Assembly: GCF_010015445.1 (NCBI RefSeq)
Contig: NC_053123.1
Coordinates: 12,854,434 to 12,918,433, forward strand
Direction of reading: 5' to 3'
Origin: Perca fluviatilis
Lineage: Eukaryota; Chordata; Actinopteri; Perciformes; Percidae
Length of the DNA: 64,000 bases
This document shows positions 1 to 11,450 of the stretch, piece by piece. A program made the position numbers and the translations under genes. The notes below the pieces were generated by a model. That model saw only the letters and a list, made by a program, of their open reading frames with translations, was not told where the DNA came from and did not search any database. The first letter of the stretch is position 1; each line of letters begins with the position of its first letter.

Positions 1-904
1 TAGAAAATCCTATTTGCTTTGAGCTTGGACATGGTATCCTAGATCCACACAAACACACTGCTAAAAACACTAAGCCAAGGCCTTTATGTTCTGGCATACA
101 CACATAGTAACATACATCCATATACACTATGCTAGGTCATGTTCAACAGCTCTAAAACACTGTGATTATATGGTTAGCACCAGTGATAATAAAACATTGT
201 GAAGAGTTAAAGTGAGTACATTTAAGCAGACAAGGTGTAAGTATTAATATTCTAATTATGAAACATTAGAGGGCCAAAAAGTAACACCTGTTCTCTCACC
301 TGTATATTTGGCTGGACAGCAAAGAACAATTTGCTCACAAATTAATGGGTTCCTAATTATTTATTTTTCTTTTCAGACAAATTTTGACCGACATGTTCAA
401 CTCAGCTTCGACTTAGCTGATACAAACTCAAGTCATTTTTTAAAATTTTAAGAATCTACTCAAAACTCACTGATGGATGGAGAAAAAGTATGTTTGTCTA
501 CACCCTTACTTCTTTATATCTCTATTTCTTGCTGTGTTTATGAGAGCAGCTCAAATCAACAGTCATCAATTGCCACTTCATCTTACCTCTCCTCCATCCC
601 TGTCTCGCCCTTCACTCAACTATCTCACACACACTCTTTCAGAGGGTTTTGGCCAACGCAAGCAGAAACACACCTCTCCACAAGGACAAAGTAGTTGTTT
701 TCCACCCTTTCCTGCTCCAGTCAGCAGCAAAACATTAATATTCTCTCACGTCAAGCTGCACTTGAGGAACACGTGAAAGGAGAGGGTGTATTTATAGAGC
801 ATGCTTTGACATGAAACCTTTTCTTTCAGCTCATTCCTAGTCACTATACATATGTAGGCCTAGCTCTATACTCCATTGTCTTTAAATCCAATTGTGTCTC
901 AGAT
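1..904. other. gene-free DNA, no recognised feature
   Basis: AT-rich sequence with no reading frame resembling a known protein. Two short overlapping frames near 473-776 are low-complexity (Ser/Thr/Leu-rich), lack splice-like boundaries and are judged to be chance. Confidence 0.6.
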
Positions 905-1022
<118 letters not shown>

Positions 1023-1101
1023 TCAGAGGGGCTTAACAACACAATGTGGATAAAAATGTCATGTAAATCAGTACATCATTGGAATTAGCATGGACTTAAA
1101 T

Positions 1102-1144
1102 GGGAGGGTTCATGAATGTGTTGGAGACATTCATGAACACTCCC
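1102..1144. other. inverted repeat, 17 of 18 bp stem with 7 nt loop
   Basis: The left arm (GGGAG, one mismatch, GTTCATGAATGT; 1102-1119) is complementary to the right arm (ACATTCATGAAC, mismatch, CTCCC; 1127-1144). The loop is 1120-1126. It lies 80 bp past the (ATCT)n array. The stem is shorter than a typical pre-miRNA, so it may be a foldback relic or a chance hairpin. Confidence 0.8.
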
Positions 1145-2207
1145 CCCCAGAGGTCAGTTTTGATTTCGATTTCAAGATATGCTATTTGCCAGAGTGTTTT
1201 GTTGTTATTGGCCACTGTCTTGCTGCTTCTCATAATATTTAGGTATTGTTAAAGTTTCAAATGTTGTGTTAGACAGAAAGTAAATCATTAGGCCTACATC
1301 TGCAGGTCTGCGCAATACACCTTAATTCAGTTAGCATATAACAAATTGACCTACAAGTAAAGTATTTCAAAAAGGTCATGCCGCTCTAATGTAATCATGT
1401 AGATTTAAACTAATTTAAAGTCTATTTAATGGACAAGCAAGTGTGCACTCATGACTTCAACACAGACATGAGATGTACAATACAGATGACACCAACGCAC
1501 AATGGCAATGACACACTTTTACAGAACAGAGACCAAACAGCTAGCAGCACAGCGGTGATATAATGTTTAACGTTACTATATTCACCATTTCAGTGGTTAG
1601 CATGCTAACAATTGCTAATTAGCACTAAACACAACATTCAGCTGAGGCTGATGGCAATGTCATTAGTTCTGTAGGCATTTGGTCGTAAGGGAGAGACGAG
1701 AGGCAATGATAGGGCATTACACCCAGAGTTCATAGAGGCAATTAAGGTACTTTAAAACCCTTAGCTTGATGGCTGCGAGTTGTGTCAAAAAGCATAAGTA
1801 AGGCAGATCTGGAGACACATTTTTAGATGCAGTGCGACTTACATTTCCAGAATATATTATCATCCCTGATGTCCATCTTCAATAAATGTCTACTGGGCTC
1901 ACGCTGTAGCCCACAACATAACTCACGGAATCCACAGCTCAAACATATTTTCTTCTTCTATAGGGTTTTACGACAGTTGGCATCCAATATGTTGCATTAC
2001 TGCCTCCTACTGGTATTAACCATCAGCTATTATTCTATTCCATTACAATTACAACCTATCACTCAAAGCATTATTAATTAGTATTTTCTAAGGTTACACT
2101 ATGATTATCTACCAAATAGAAATAAGACAGAGAATAACAATAGGTATTAAAAAATAAATGAATATTTACTATTTTTAAGTAAGTATCTTGCACTATAAAA
2201 AATGTTT
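1145..2207. other. gene-free DNA
   Basis: No gene is seen. The segment contains a perfect 14 bp palindrome, GTTAGCATGCTAAC, at 1596-1609. The short frame at 1827-2081 has no recognisable domain. Confidence 0.55.
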
Positions 2208-2405
2208 AAATGCGGAGGCACAGTTGTCTTCCTTTTGTCTGAGGGGGGGCACAGTGTCCAGTGAGAGGGATCCCTCCTCAGTTGCTCTTCCTGAAGTTTC
2301 TTCCATTTTTTCACTGTTGTGTCCAAATCGAGGGTTTAGGGACAGAGGCAAATTTGTGATATTGGTGAGAATAGTGATACAAAAATTGACTTGACATGAC
2401 AGTGT
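2208..2405 (+). mobile_element. LINE 3' end fragment (fish L2/CR1-like tail)
   Basis: The stretch around 2260-2310 (CCCTCCTCAG, then CTGAAGTTTCTTCC) followed by a GGTTTAGGGACAG block and an AAATTTGTGATATTGG block, ending in an ATTGACTTGACA-type tail, matches what I recall of a very common teleost non-LTR 3' tail. The order of blocks is right but they are diverged. No coding part remains. The family name is from memory, not a search. Confidence 0.5.
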
Positions 2406-2435
2406 CAAGACTTTGAAAAATCCTTTGCTAGAGTA

Positions 2436-2748
2436 AAAGTCAGGGGAACACCAACGTCAGTAGAAGTCATCGTCTAGGGACCATGAATATGTGTACCAAA
2501 TTCTTGTGCTAATCTATCTAGTATGTTGAAATACTTCACAGGATATGGGAAATTTGACCTCATGATGGCATTATGATGTGTTCGGGGGTCACCAAAGTCA
2601 GTAGAATTCATTCTCTGGGGACCATGAAAAAAAGATATATATATATATAATTGTTAAGATATTTCAATCCGAACTAAAGTGGAGGACTGACTGACCAACT
2701 GGATGACAGACCAACAATGCCATCCATAGAGCCACCGCTAACGTGGCT
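2436..2748 (+). repeat. teleost dispersed repeat with internal 141 bp duplication
   Basis: Two similar units start at about 2443 and 2584. Each carries a CACCAA.GTCAGTAGAA block followed by a GGGACCATGAA block. The 3' end runs through an AAAGTGGAGGACTGACTGACC-type segment to a GCCATCCATAGAGCCAC block ending near 2748. I recall this arrangement, duplication included, as a widespread fish interspersed repeat, probably the 3' UTR of a non-LTR element. It directly follows the LINE tail at 2208-2405. Confidence 0.5.
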
Positions 2749-4219
2749 TCTTTGGGATATTCAAGAAATGTTCCTTTTCTGTCAAGCCTCTTGGTGGGTG
2801 TGTCGCTGTGTTTGATTGACAGCGAAGACGACAGGCTGAGCCCTGGTAGATGCACAGAGACAAAGTAAACAAATTTGCAATGGTAACTGTAACCTGCAAT
2901 TAAATTTCAGTTGGACTTTAAACTAATTAAAAATAAAAAATAAATAGCAGGTAACGTTAAAACCACTGCTACAACAAAGTCAGAGTTGGTCAACCTTTGA
3001 CATTGTGCAGAGGCATTTGTGGCCATATTTCTATAACAGCACATGACGTAGGCTTTAGCTGGTAAAGTGGTATTTCTGTTAGGAGCACAAGATTTTGTAT
3101 GATTGTAGTTTGGTGAGTACTGAAGCATTTGAAGAAATTATCCATGTGTTTTTTTCTGGTGAGTACAGTTTTTTTTTTTACACTCTGATGTTAACCTTGG
3201 AACCTGGAATTTTAAAATAATGCATGACTCATAACTCTGTTGTTAAATATTGTGAAAAATAAACTGAAATGTTATTCAATCTAATGATAAACCATTCTGG
3301 ATAAATGAGACTGTTGAGCTACATGCTGGCTTGTGTTCAGGGATGTGAATGGAATGTAGTTGCATCTAAAAAAGATTTACGCAGGAAGCACACAACTGTT
3401 GGTTGCAATTTGCATTCATTGTTCAGTCTTCAAAGTGAATCATGTCTGCTGTGCCCTTGCCTTGCTCCTTACAGCCTTTATGGAGATGGAGACACAGAAA
3501 ACCAAAGAAAACATTTCTCTTTCTCTATTTTTCACCCTCCATTTATTCCTCCCCTATCTCATTGTTACAAAGGATGGGACCATTACAAATGTCACGTTGA
3601 CAGCTGGGAACCATCCATCACTCTATTAGAGCTCCGGTTTGTTGGATTTGCAGCCACCAAATTCACAGCACTGCTAATGTGTGGGTGGGCTTAACAAGGA
3701 GCACAACTGATCCAACTCATTGGTGGCAAAGACCACAAACCTACAAATTTGCTCATGTTTGAAATTGTATTTTAAGAAAGCTATTACTGTACATCTGAGT
3801 TAAAAGAGAGGAAAAGCTGTTCTTTTAGTTTAAAAAAAGTGGTTTATCCTTATTATCCACCACTTTATTTGGAAATTAAACCAAAACTAAGTGCACCTGT
3901 AATTTAGCAGTAATCTCTAATTACTCAGAAGTGTGCCAATGGCGTAGCATCAGGAGATGCCGCCACACCTGGGCTCAGAGCCCAGGCAGGCGGTTTGTGT
4001 GTAGCACAAAGAAATGTCACATCAATGCTATAAAATTAAGAAACACAATATTATGGGACATGGTTGTAAAATCTGTCTTGCATGCGACTTAAAACACTGA
4101 GTCAAATATTGGTTCATGACAGTCAATACAAATTGTCTGGCAGGCATTTCTTTTTTTAAAGGACAATATTACCCTGATTTATCGATCAAACTCAATTCCT
4201 ACCGCTCCACTCCTCTCAT
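2749..4219. other. gene-free DNA with one palindrome
   Basis: No coding or RNA gene is recognised. At 3968-3986 a perfect interrupted palindrome (CCTGGGCTC, A, GAGCCCAGG) follows a GGCGTAGCATC motif. This could be the surviving end of a MITE, but no matching second end is visible. The frames at 3305-3694 and 3360-3629 have no domain. Confidence 0.5.
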
Positions 4220-4227
4220 ATGAGAGG

Positions 4228-5084
4228 CCTACCTGTCAAGTATCCCGCTTTGGCCGGGAAAGTCCCGTATTTTACCCTTCTTTCCCGCCGTCCTCCCGTA
4301 TTAGTATTTTCCCGTAAATCTCCCGTATTTTAACCTGCGTTATTAAAAAATAATAATAACCCGGACCCGAGCGGAGTAAAAAAAAGAAAAAAAACATTCC
4401 CAATCTGAGCTCTGTTACTTGCCTCGCGATAACTGCCACGTGCAGTAGCCTACTACAGGTGCTGTAGGTGGCAGTTGTCGCGAGGTTTGTGTGTGAGGTC
4501 AGATGATGAGTGACAACGCGGGGGAAAAAAAGAAGAAAAAAAACAGAGACGGATGATGGACGCTACAACAGAGACGGTGCGCTGCCAAAACTTATGAAGG
4601 CTTTACTATGCATTCCCCATAGCAATGCAAGTTCAGAAAGGGTGTTTAGCATGGTACGAAAGATTGTTCCAGAGAATAGGATGACGTTAGACAACAGAAC
4701 TGTCTGCGCTCTACTCTCATGTAAAATGAACCGCTCTGGCCCAGCCCACAAATACACTCTTTCCAAAACAGTCTTGTGCAAAGTCTGCAACAAATTTGTA
4801 CTATAACTCACTAAAGAAAAGTTATGTGAAATTAAAAGAAAAACTGTAAAAGAAAAGCAATATGAAATGAAAAGAATGTGTGGAATGAAAATAAAATGTA
4901 AATGTAAAGACAAGCAATGTTATAAATTGTAAATGTTTTCAGCATTCTGCATCAAGTGGTGATTTTAGCTTTCTTGTACACCTGTCTTAAAATGTAAAGG
5001 GGAGCTTGGTTGGGGTGGTGGGACTGCTCGCGGTGGGCGCCGGAAAATTTCCCTTATTTTCAAATCCAAAACTTGACAGGTATG
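4228..5084 (+). mobile_element. hAT-superfamily DNA transposon, internally deleted
   Basis: The element is 857 bp. Its 5' end CCTACCTGTCAAGT and the complement of its 3' end CATACCTGTCAAGT form a 14 bp terminal inverted repeat with one mismatch. It is flanked by a perfect 8 bp target-site duplication, ATGAGAGG (4220-4227 and 5085-5092); 8 bp is diagnostic of hAT. The interior holds a short coding remnant that resembles the C-terminal end of hAT transposases, so most of the transposase gene has been lost. CCCGTATTTT-like motifs recur in the 5' subterminal region (about 4264-4335). The clean duplication suggests insertion followed by little terminal decay. It cannot be autonomous. Confidence 0.9.
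4510..4806 (+). pseudogene. hAT transposase C-terminal (dimerisation domain) remnant
   Basis: This is a 98-codon open frame inside the hAT element. Residues about 28-74 (ALLCIPHSNASSERVFSMVR, then KI, R, L and a following N) show the signature of the hAT C-terminal dimerisation domain, in particular the SSERVFS block. A full hAT transposase is usually 600 residues or more and carries a BED zinc finger and a split DDE catalytic core. None of that is present, so this is a deletion derivative. The first 24 residues are Lys/Arg-rich and unlike transposase, so the deletion junction probably lies near residue 20-25. The start codon is arbitrary. An AATAAA signal occurs about 85 bp after the stop, near 4890. 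A host-domesticated use is possible but nothing supports it. Confidence 0.75.
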
Positions 5085-5092
5085 ATGAGAGG

Positions 5093-6513
5093 TAAGGGAG
5101 ATTGGTACTTGAGGTCACAATGGTCTGATTAAAACCAGACGATGAAAGAGAGCGCACTGATGAAAGCTAAATGGCCCTGGGTGATAGAGTGAGCAAAAAC
5201 AAACAGCTAAGGATGGTCAACTAACTGAGCGCTAATGAAATTCTCTGCGCTTATGGTCATTAGGAAAAGGAACAGTTGAGGTCTGCAGGAAAAAAAACAT
5301 CTCAATATGCATAATTCATGATTTATAAACTGTCACAAATTTGCACAAATCTACATATGTACATACACACACATACAGTACATTCCTCCCAGTAGAGCTT
5401 TTTGGTTGTTGTTGTTTACCTTGTTTGGGAAGTGTTGAGCTTTATTCAGCAGTTTGTTTGTGTTCATGTGTCTACTTATGTATTATAATACCCACTAGCC
5501 ACTCTAAGGATCTAATATTGAGTCCCGACAAAACTTTTAGTACTGTAACTGACAAAGAACATGATGAGGAGTTCCCCAGATACCAAACATCTCCACAGTC
5601 TCAATTTTAAGCCTTGACAGAGAAAAACGCTTTAATAAAAAGTCAAATGTGTTTGTTGTCTACATGTACTTTGTTTTGCTGAAAAAGAATTTATACATTC
5701 ATTCCTTCAAATATCTTGGGAGACACTACATTAATGCTAACAGTGCTTTCAATCCTTACAAATCTCCATGGTGGACATCAATGAGGTCATTCAAACCTTG
5801 AGCACTGAGGTGCCAGAAGGTAATGTGATAATTCTAAAATGCTGACCTTAAATGTTCTGTAGTTGTCGTGACTCACGCGACTGTGTCATACACTGTACAT
5901 TCCAGCCTGTCCTCACCCAGAAAACGACCATATGGGTTGATTATGCAAGGAACTTACAAGTATAACGGCCGCAATTACATTTCTTGTTAGGCGGCGACCA
6001 CTCGTTGCTGTAGTAATAATTGCAAGAGCAAAGGAGGAAGTGACGTGACAAACAATAAGAGCGCCAAATTCCATGTGAGGAGGCCGGTTGAGGTGGGGGA
6101 TGGGTCAAACAAACACAGGAAGTTAAGTCCTCATTTTTAGTAGTTTTACGTGACTTTTTATAGGCCAATCCCTGATACTTTACAAAACCTAAGTATTTTT
6201 GTTGCCTAAACTTAACTAGTGGCCACATGATTAAACCGCCAACGTGCGGCAATAAATGGAACGGACGTTTTCGGAGTCTTCTGAAATTGACCCATAATGT
6301 TGTTTAGGTATGGGGATATGGTTGCTCATTCCAACTTTGGTTGATCAATGTGGATTCTGTCCATGTTAGGGAACAGGGTACCAGCTGCTTTACTCTAGCA
6401 AGAATACTTGAGCAGTCATGTGAGTTTTGGCCTCTGCTACTTCACCTTCCAGTCCTTGTACATGTTTAACTGGGACTGAGAGTTGAGTCTAACATTTTTT
6501 AATAAGTGTTCTA
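5093..6513. other. gene-free DNA between two transposon relics
   Basis: No gene is recognised. The frames at 5341-5610 (+) and 5941-6252 (-) have no domain and no plausible exon borders. The last 200 bp (6310-6513) might be further upstream LINE sequence, but similarity to the LINE fragment that follows is not clear there. Confidence 0.5.
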
Positions 6514-6642
6514 AATGCATGTTGGACTCTGAGCTTGGTCACCAATTGTATTTGTGATTTCCATCGACAGGATCTCAAAACACAGCAAAGGAGTGGAGTG
6601 TGCAGTTTGGCAACCCCACTTTGCCGATGATGTAGGACTGTT
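6514..6642 (+). pseudogene. non-LTR retrotransposon reverse transcriptase, 5' piece
   Basis: Translation from about 6554 reads ISIDRIS..SKGVE, then FADDVGL at 6620-6640. This matches the region before and including the Y/FxDD catalytic motif of fish LINE reverse transcriptases. The GCATGTTGGACTC block at 6518 is also the usual nucleotide sequence just upstream. The frame is then broken by the hAT insertion at 6643, and the coding continues at 8162. The RT is degraded and non-functional. I do not assign a clade name. Confidence 0.75.
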
Positions 6643-8161
6643 CAGAGATGGCAAAAGTACTCACTTCCCGTACTTAAGTAGAAGTACAGATACTTGTGTT
6701 AAAAAATACTCTGGTAAAAGTAGAAGTACTGATTTAACTTCTTTACTTAAGTAAAAGTAACAAAGTACAGGCTTTGAAATGTACTTAAAGTATAAAAGTG
6801 AAAGTAGCCTTGCGAATGACAACCACTTTTTATGCAAAGCTACCTGGACCACACATGTTACTAGAGTGCAAGATGAGAAACTTCAGTGGACATAAAAACC
6901 AGGCTCTTTATATGCCATTGTCTACATTTTAAATGGATGTCTGCCAAACATCACATATATGATTATTGTGACAGAGACTGGGACTCCAGCTTAATAAGAT
7001 TCTGACTGAGTAGCAAGATATGAATTCAATTGTGATTCTGTGAGAATTCACAGATCCAGTTTCTCTTTTTTAATTGTCCCCTTAACATTTAAAGGAATCT
7101 ACATGTATGTGTGTGTGCTCAAATATAGAAAGAAAATAAAGGATACAATATGAATTACTAAACATAGATTAATTAAGAAGTTCCCCATACTTTTAGAGTT
7201 ACACAGCACATTGGCCAGGAGTCATACTTGATGCCTCCTAGCCTATCTCAAACATCTCTCTCAGATAAGGCCAGGGATGATTGGGAATGTCTTGCTGCTT
7301 GTCTGCCTAATCTCTGGGATCTCTGTTTTCTTCATTTTCAATCATGTCGCCGTCCATACTACTAGTGCTAACGTTACCGCCATCAAGCTGCAATGATTTG
7401 CCGCAAATGAATGCAGAATTCGGCCGAATCTGTCGAGTCGCTTGTTTGTGTGCGTATGTCATGCAACGTAGCCTACAGTATATTCCCATCCAATTAGATT
7501 GAATTCGGTATTGATCACGTGAAAAATAATAACGGTAACTCCAGTGAAATTATTTGAAACTTGTTAGTGAGGACTAGATTAGGACCGTATTTAAAGCTGA
7601 TGCTGGTTTCCAACTTCCCCCCCCATACCCCCCCAGGTGTGTCTGTAAAACACGGACAGAGACAACTTCTCTCTTTTGATGCTTTACAAGCAACGTGAAA
7701 CCTAGCTAACAGGTGAAGAACACAAACAACTAAATCACTAGCTAACTTACTTTAACTGTGCAGGAACTATAGACCAATACAACAACAGGCTTAAATGAAC
7801 TGACAACATAAGTTATACGACTTACAGTTCTCGACGATACACACACGATCTCAACTGATTATCCTCCGGACAGCAGTCTCTCTTTCTTTTCTCACTTTTT
7901 CTGTGTGTGACGCCACCGGCCATGTGAGGCGCCCTGTCGCGCTAATTCTCCCGCATTATTACGACTTCTTGTACAAAACTAAAGTAACGAGCCAATTTTT
8001 AAAATGTAAGGAGTAGAAAGTACCGATATTCGTGTTAAAATGTAAGGAGTAAAAGTAAAAAGTCGCCACAAAAAAAAAATAGTAAAGTAAAGTAGAAATA
8101 TCCGAAAAATCTACTTAAGTACAGTAACGAAGTATTTGTACTTCGTTACTTCCCATCTCTG
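6643..8161. mobile_element. non-autonomous hAT transposon inserted in a LINE
   Basis: The element is 1519 bp, starting CAGAGATGG and ending CCATCTCTG as terminal inverted repeats. A perfect 8 bp duplication, GGACTGTT, lies at 6635-6642 and 8162-8169. Both subterminal regions are dense in AAGTA/TACTT motifs (for example ACTTAAGTA near both ends), the sort of repeated site hAT transposases bind. No transposase domain is found inside; the only frame of note (7307-7489, minus) looks like chance. The interior has a C-rich patch at 7617-7635 and a CpG-richer patch around 7905-7960. These ends belong to a very common fish hAT group in my recollection. Confidence 0.9.
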
Positions 8162-8640
8162 GGACTGTTTGATTGTGAACTCTAGCGGGATCTCCACAGC
8201 ACACTGAAGTGGTTTGTAGCCAAGTTTGAACTAGGTGAGATGAGGATCAGCTTCCCTGTCTGAGACTATGATACTCTACCAGAAAATGGGTGATTACCTC
8301 TGATTATTCTTAAGTACTTGGCTGGCAAATGTAGTATTAGCAAAGAACTAAAATGTTAAAGAGGTTGAAAAAGGGGAATGAACCTGAAGGCAAAGAATTC
8401 AATGTATCACTTGATGCAGTCCAATTCTTGATATAGTCATTTGCATTAGGCAGTGAATAGAAGAAGATAATCACATATGAAAGAAGCCAAAATAAGTTTT
8501 CTTTGTAGGGTATCTTGGCTCACCCTCAGGGAAAGTTCAGATATCTGGAAAGAGCTTAGAGTAGAACCGATGCTTCTTCATGGTCAATATCAGTTGGTTC
8601 AGGCATCTGATCAGGATACCTCATGCACGTCCTTCTGAGT
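8162..8640 (+). pseudogene. non-LTR retrotransposon reverse transcriptase, 3' piece
   Basis: This continues the LINE interrupted at 6642. The first part encodes KWFVAKFE.GEMRIS (about 8205-8255), the region after the FADD motif. From about 8486 it encodes AEISFLCRVSWLTLRE, then WFRHLIR.PHARPSE near 8610-8640, the C-terminal part of the same fish LINE protein. The intermediate 190 bp (8300-8486) is diverged and shorter than the family would need, so there is an internal deletion. Frameshifts and stops are scattered throughout. It ends without a recognisable 3' tail. Confidence 0.7.
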
Positions 8641-9952
8641 GAGTAAAGCTTGAAGAGTGCAGAGGTGTGCATGCAGTATGTGTGTCTTATTCAGACTGCC
8701 AATGCTCTGGTAATAAGGCTTTAACAGCTACCCAGTAAAATAAATTAAATATGCAGAAGGTCAGGCCATTCCTTCCAAGTCTGCCCCACCCAACTTCTTC
8801 TCATTTTTTAATCCATCCCCATTTATCATATCCTTCATTCACTTCCTGGTTCTTTCTCGCATGCTTATGTCCTTCTTTTCATTCATCTTCAGTAACAGGG
8901 TCCTGGCAAAACATTTTAGATTTTATCTACAGCTTTTGGGAATTTAAAATTCAAACTGTATGGACTATTCTATTTCTTGGAATGAAGTGATGTTTTTTTC
9001 TTTTCTTTTTTCTAATAAGTTGTTTCTATTTGAGGTTGGTTGCCTCTGATGACGATCATAATTCACCAACCTTTTTATTTAAGACTACTGTCTCCTTTTC
9101 ATCAATGCAAATGCAATGTTCTCAGTCTTAACCACACCTGCTTTCTACTGCATATCGTTTGGCCCAGCTGGCAAAGACAGGGTCACTTCAGGGTCTTGTT
9201 TCCAGGGATGTGATCTTTCACTACAGACGAGAATCACTAAGCTTTCCTCTGGAGGCCGAGACAACACAGAGGAAAGGGCACGGGGAGATTGGAAGGTAAT
9301 GAGTCTATTAATTAAAAGGTTTTTCAAAACCGGCGGCAGTCGCAGCCACACAAAAAAAAAAAAACACAGTCCCTAAGGTTTGCAGATGGAACACAGGTGA
9401 CCCGTGAATTCCTGCTCTCCTCTCCTCATTAGGTATTTGATTGGTGACCTCTGATTTAGATGAGGTGCATGAATTAAATTGCCCTCTTGCCCTCTTCTAT
9501 GTGCAGATAAATAAAACACACATTCACACTAGAGGCAGGTGTTGTATCTAATCCGGTCCACATACAGCTCCCCTCTGGAGGAGGAAATTGAACAGCAGCA
9601 GCAGCAGCTATATTATAATGCTGGACTGCACATGAGCCTCATTAGACTTTTGATCTCAGTGTAGAAACCAGCGGTGTCCATCCACCCTTACACACACACA
9701 TACACAACATAGTCTCTAAAGATTTGCCAGAGGTGACCTGTCATTTCCAGTTAATCTCTCCTTGTTAAGTGTCTGATCATTGAGCTTTGATTTTTCTGCC
9801 ACTGATGTAAAGTGTGTGTTTGTGTGTGTGTGCTTATTCTTCAGGTAATAAAGGAATAGACAGCCAGGCTCTGTAGTCATTGATTAGGCCCAAACCGACC
9901 TGACCCTCTTATATCTATCATCCAACAAATCAGCAAGGTGGCTCCACTGATG

Positions 9953-9953
<1 letters not shown>
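8641..9953. other. gene-free DNA
   Basis: No gene is recognised. It includes a 13 bp poly-A run (9352-9364), an (AGC)n patch at 9594-9609 and a short GT-rich patch around 9811-9831. The frames at 8751-8990 and 9116-9376 have no domain. Confidence 0.55.

Positions 9954-10047
<94 letters not shown>
9954..10047. repeat. (CA)n microsatellite, about 94 bp
   Basis: An uninterrupted CA dinucleotide run of about 47 units. Open frames across it are pure Cys-Val translations of the repeat, not genes. Confidence 0.99.
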
Positions 10048-10049
<2 letters not shown>

Positions 10050-10380
10050 GTAAAACACTCCATCGATCAGTGTGACATACACCAAAGATGACAGATACAC
10101 TGACAGTAATCAGCGCTGAATGTGAAGAAAGACTTTCTGGAGAGCATACCAATTTATTACCGACTTTGACTGAGTGATAGACAGATGGACACGCTGATGC
10201 ATGAAGACAGGTGAAAAGATGAAAGGATAGTTGGGGGTAAGAAAAAGATCAGAGGAGCCAAATGGAGACATGTATGACAAACTGACAAAGCCAAGACAGA
10301 AAGGAGGAATAAAATGAGGCAAGTTGGAGGTCAGACAGGAGCATTTCCCCCTATTGGTGGCCTCTATCTGAGGTATAGGG

Positions 10381-10382
<2 letters not shown>

Positions 10383-10416
<34 letters not shown>
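10383..10416. repeat. (AC)n microsatellite
   Basis: About 17 uninterrupted AC units, 335 bp past the longer (CA)n array. Confidence 0.98.
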
Positions 10417-10418
<2 letters not shown>

Positions 10419-11382
10419 CGTCCACAAGGATACTGAGATTGGATTATTGATCGCATTGAGACAGACGGATCTCAAAGGACAGCAGAAGTCTCTTTATAGA
10501 GGGACTTGCCTGGTGATAGTCTCTGCTAACAGGAAAACAATAGGTGACCTTAACTTACGAATGACCAAATCACCTCACTGACTGTCAAACAAGAAAAAAG
10601 GTTCAATGGATGTCACATATACGTTTTTATTACATTGGTCCTTGCTTGTTGGATGCTAAGCAGTAACACCTCAACTTTTATTTTGTAAGTGAGAACGTAT
10701 TCCATGGGAAGGACAGTTAGGATAACTCTCCTCTAATGTTACATTACTGCTAAATCAATCAATTATTAATCCAGTATTGCATCTTGAATCCCCAATAACA
10801 TGTAATATGAATAACAATAATAATGATTACTTAAAATTATGTTATTAACTAATCATGGCAGATCAATTCTTCTTTAATAAAATCAATATAATATATGTAG
10901 AAGAATGAATGTACAAAAAAGAACATTTTGGTGGCAATTTCTTTGTAATGTAGCATGGTTAAGAGATTTGAACTTGAAGTGCAACAATCTGGATTTGTTA
11001 CGAATTTTGCTAGAATCCACATAAACCATTATGACAATCACAAAGGGTTTTTTTCTTCTAAAAACAATAAGATTTTAAAATGAATAATTTGGATTTTTAC
11101 ATCTATCTTCTGATATGACATTAAATGACTTGATTCAAAATAATAAAAACATAATATAATAATATGCAACCTCAAAGAAACCATGTCTCCCACATATTAT
11201 GCCCTTAGGCTACTAGGTTATGAAGAGTGGTCACCCATATCATGTAACACACATGTACACAAACATGGAGAGCAGAAGCAGACAGATAGTCTTCACCACC
11301 AGCTACTTCTGAGACCTGGAGACTAACCTCTGTGATCCACAACCAATTGAGAAAGCTTACTGAACTGAGTTCTGAGAAAGAT
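10417..11382. other. gene-free AT-rich DNA
   Basis: Strongly AT-rich, especially 10780-11190. No long frame, RNA gene or repeat is recognised. Confidence 0.55.
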
Positions 11383-11450
11383 AAGATGGAACTTTATTTA
11401 TCCCTGAAGGAAAAGTTGGTCTTTTCAGCCGCATAATAGAATACAAAGGC
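11383..11450 (-). mobile_element. LINE/SINE-like tail fragment
   Basis: The segment AACTTTATTTATCCCTGAAG followed by an AGCCGCATAATAGAATACAA block resembles the reverse complement of a common fish retroelement 3' end (usually CTTTATTGATCCC followed by AATAGAATACAA). It is short and diverged. The orientation is inferred from the family I have in mind. Confidence 0.4.

Noticed and set aside
9877..10152. Cys-Val repeat protein frame (and similar Cys-Val, Thr-His and Ser-Leu frames elsewhere)
   Set aside because: Pure translation of dinucleotide microsatellites.
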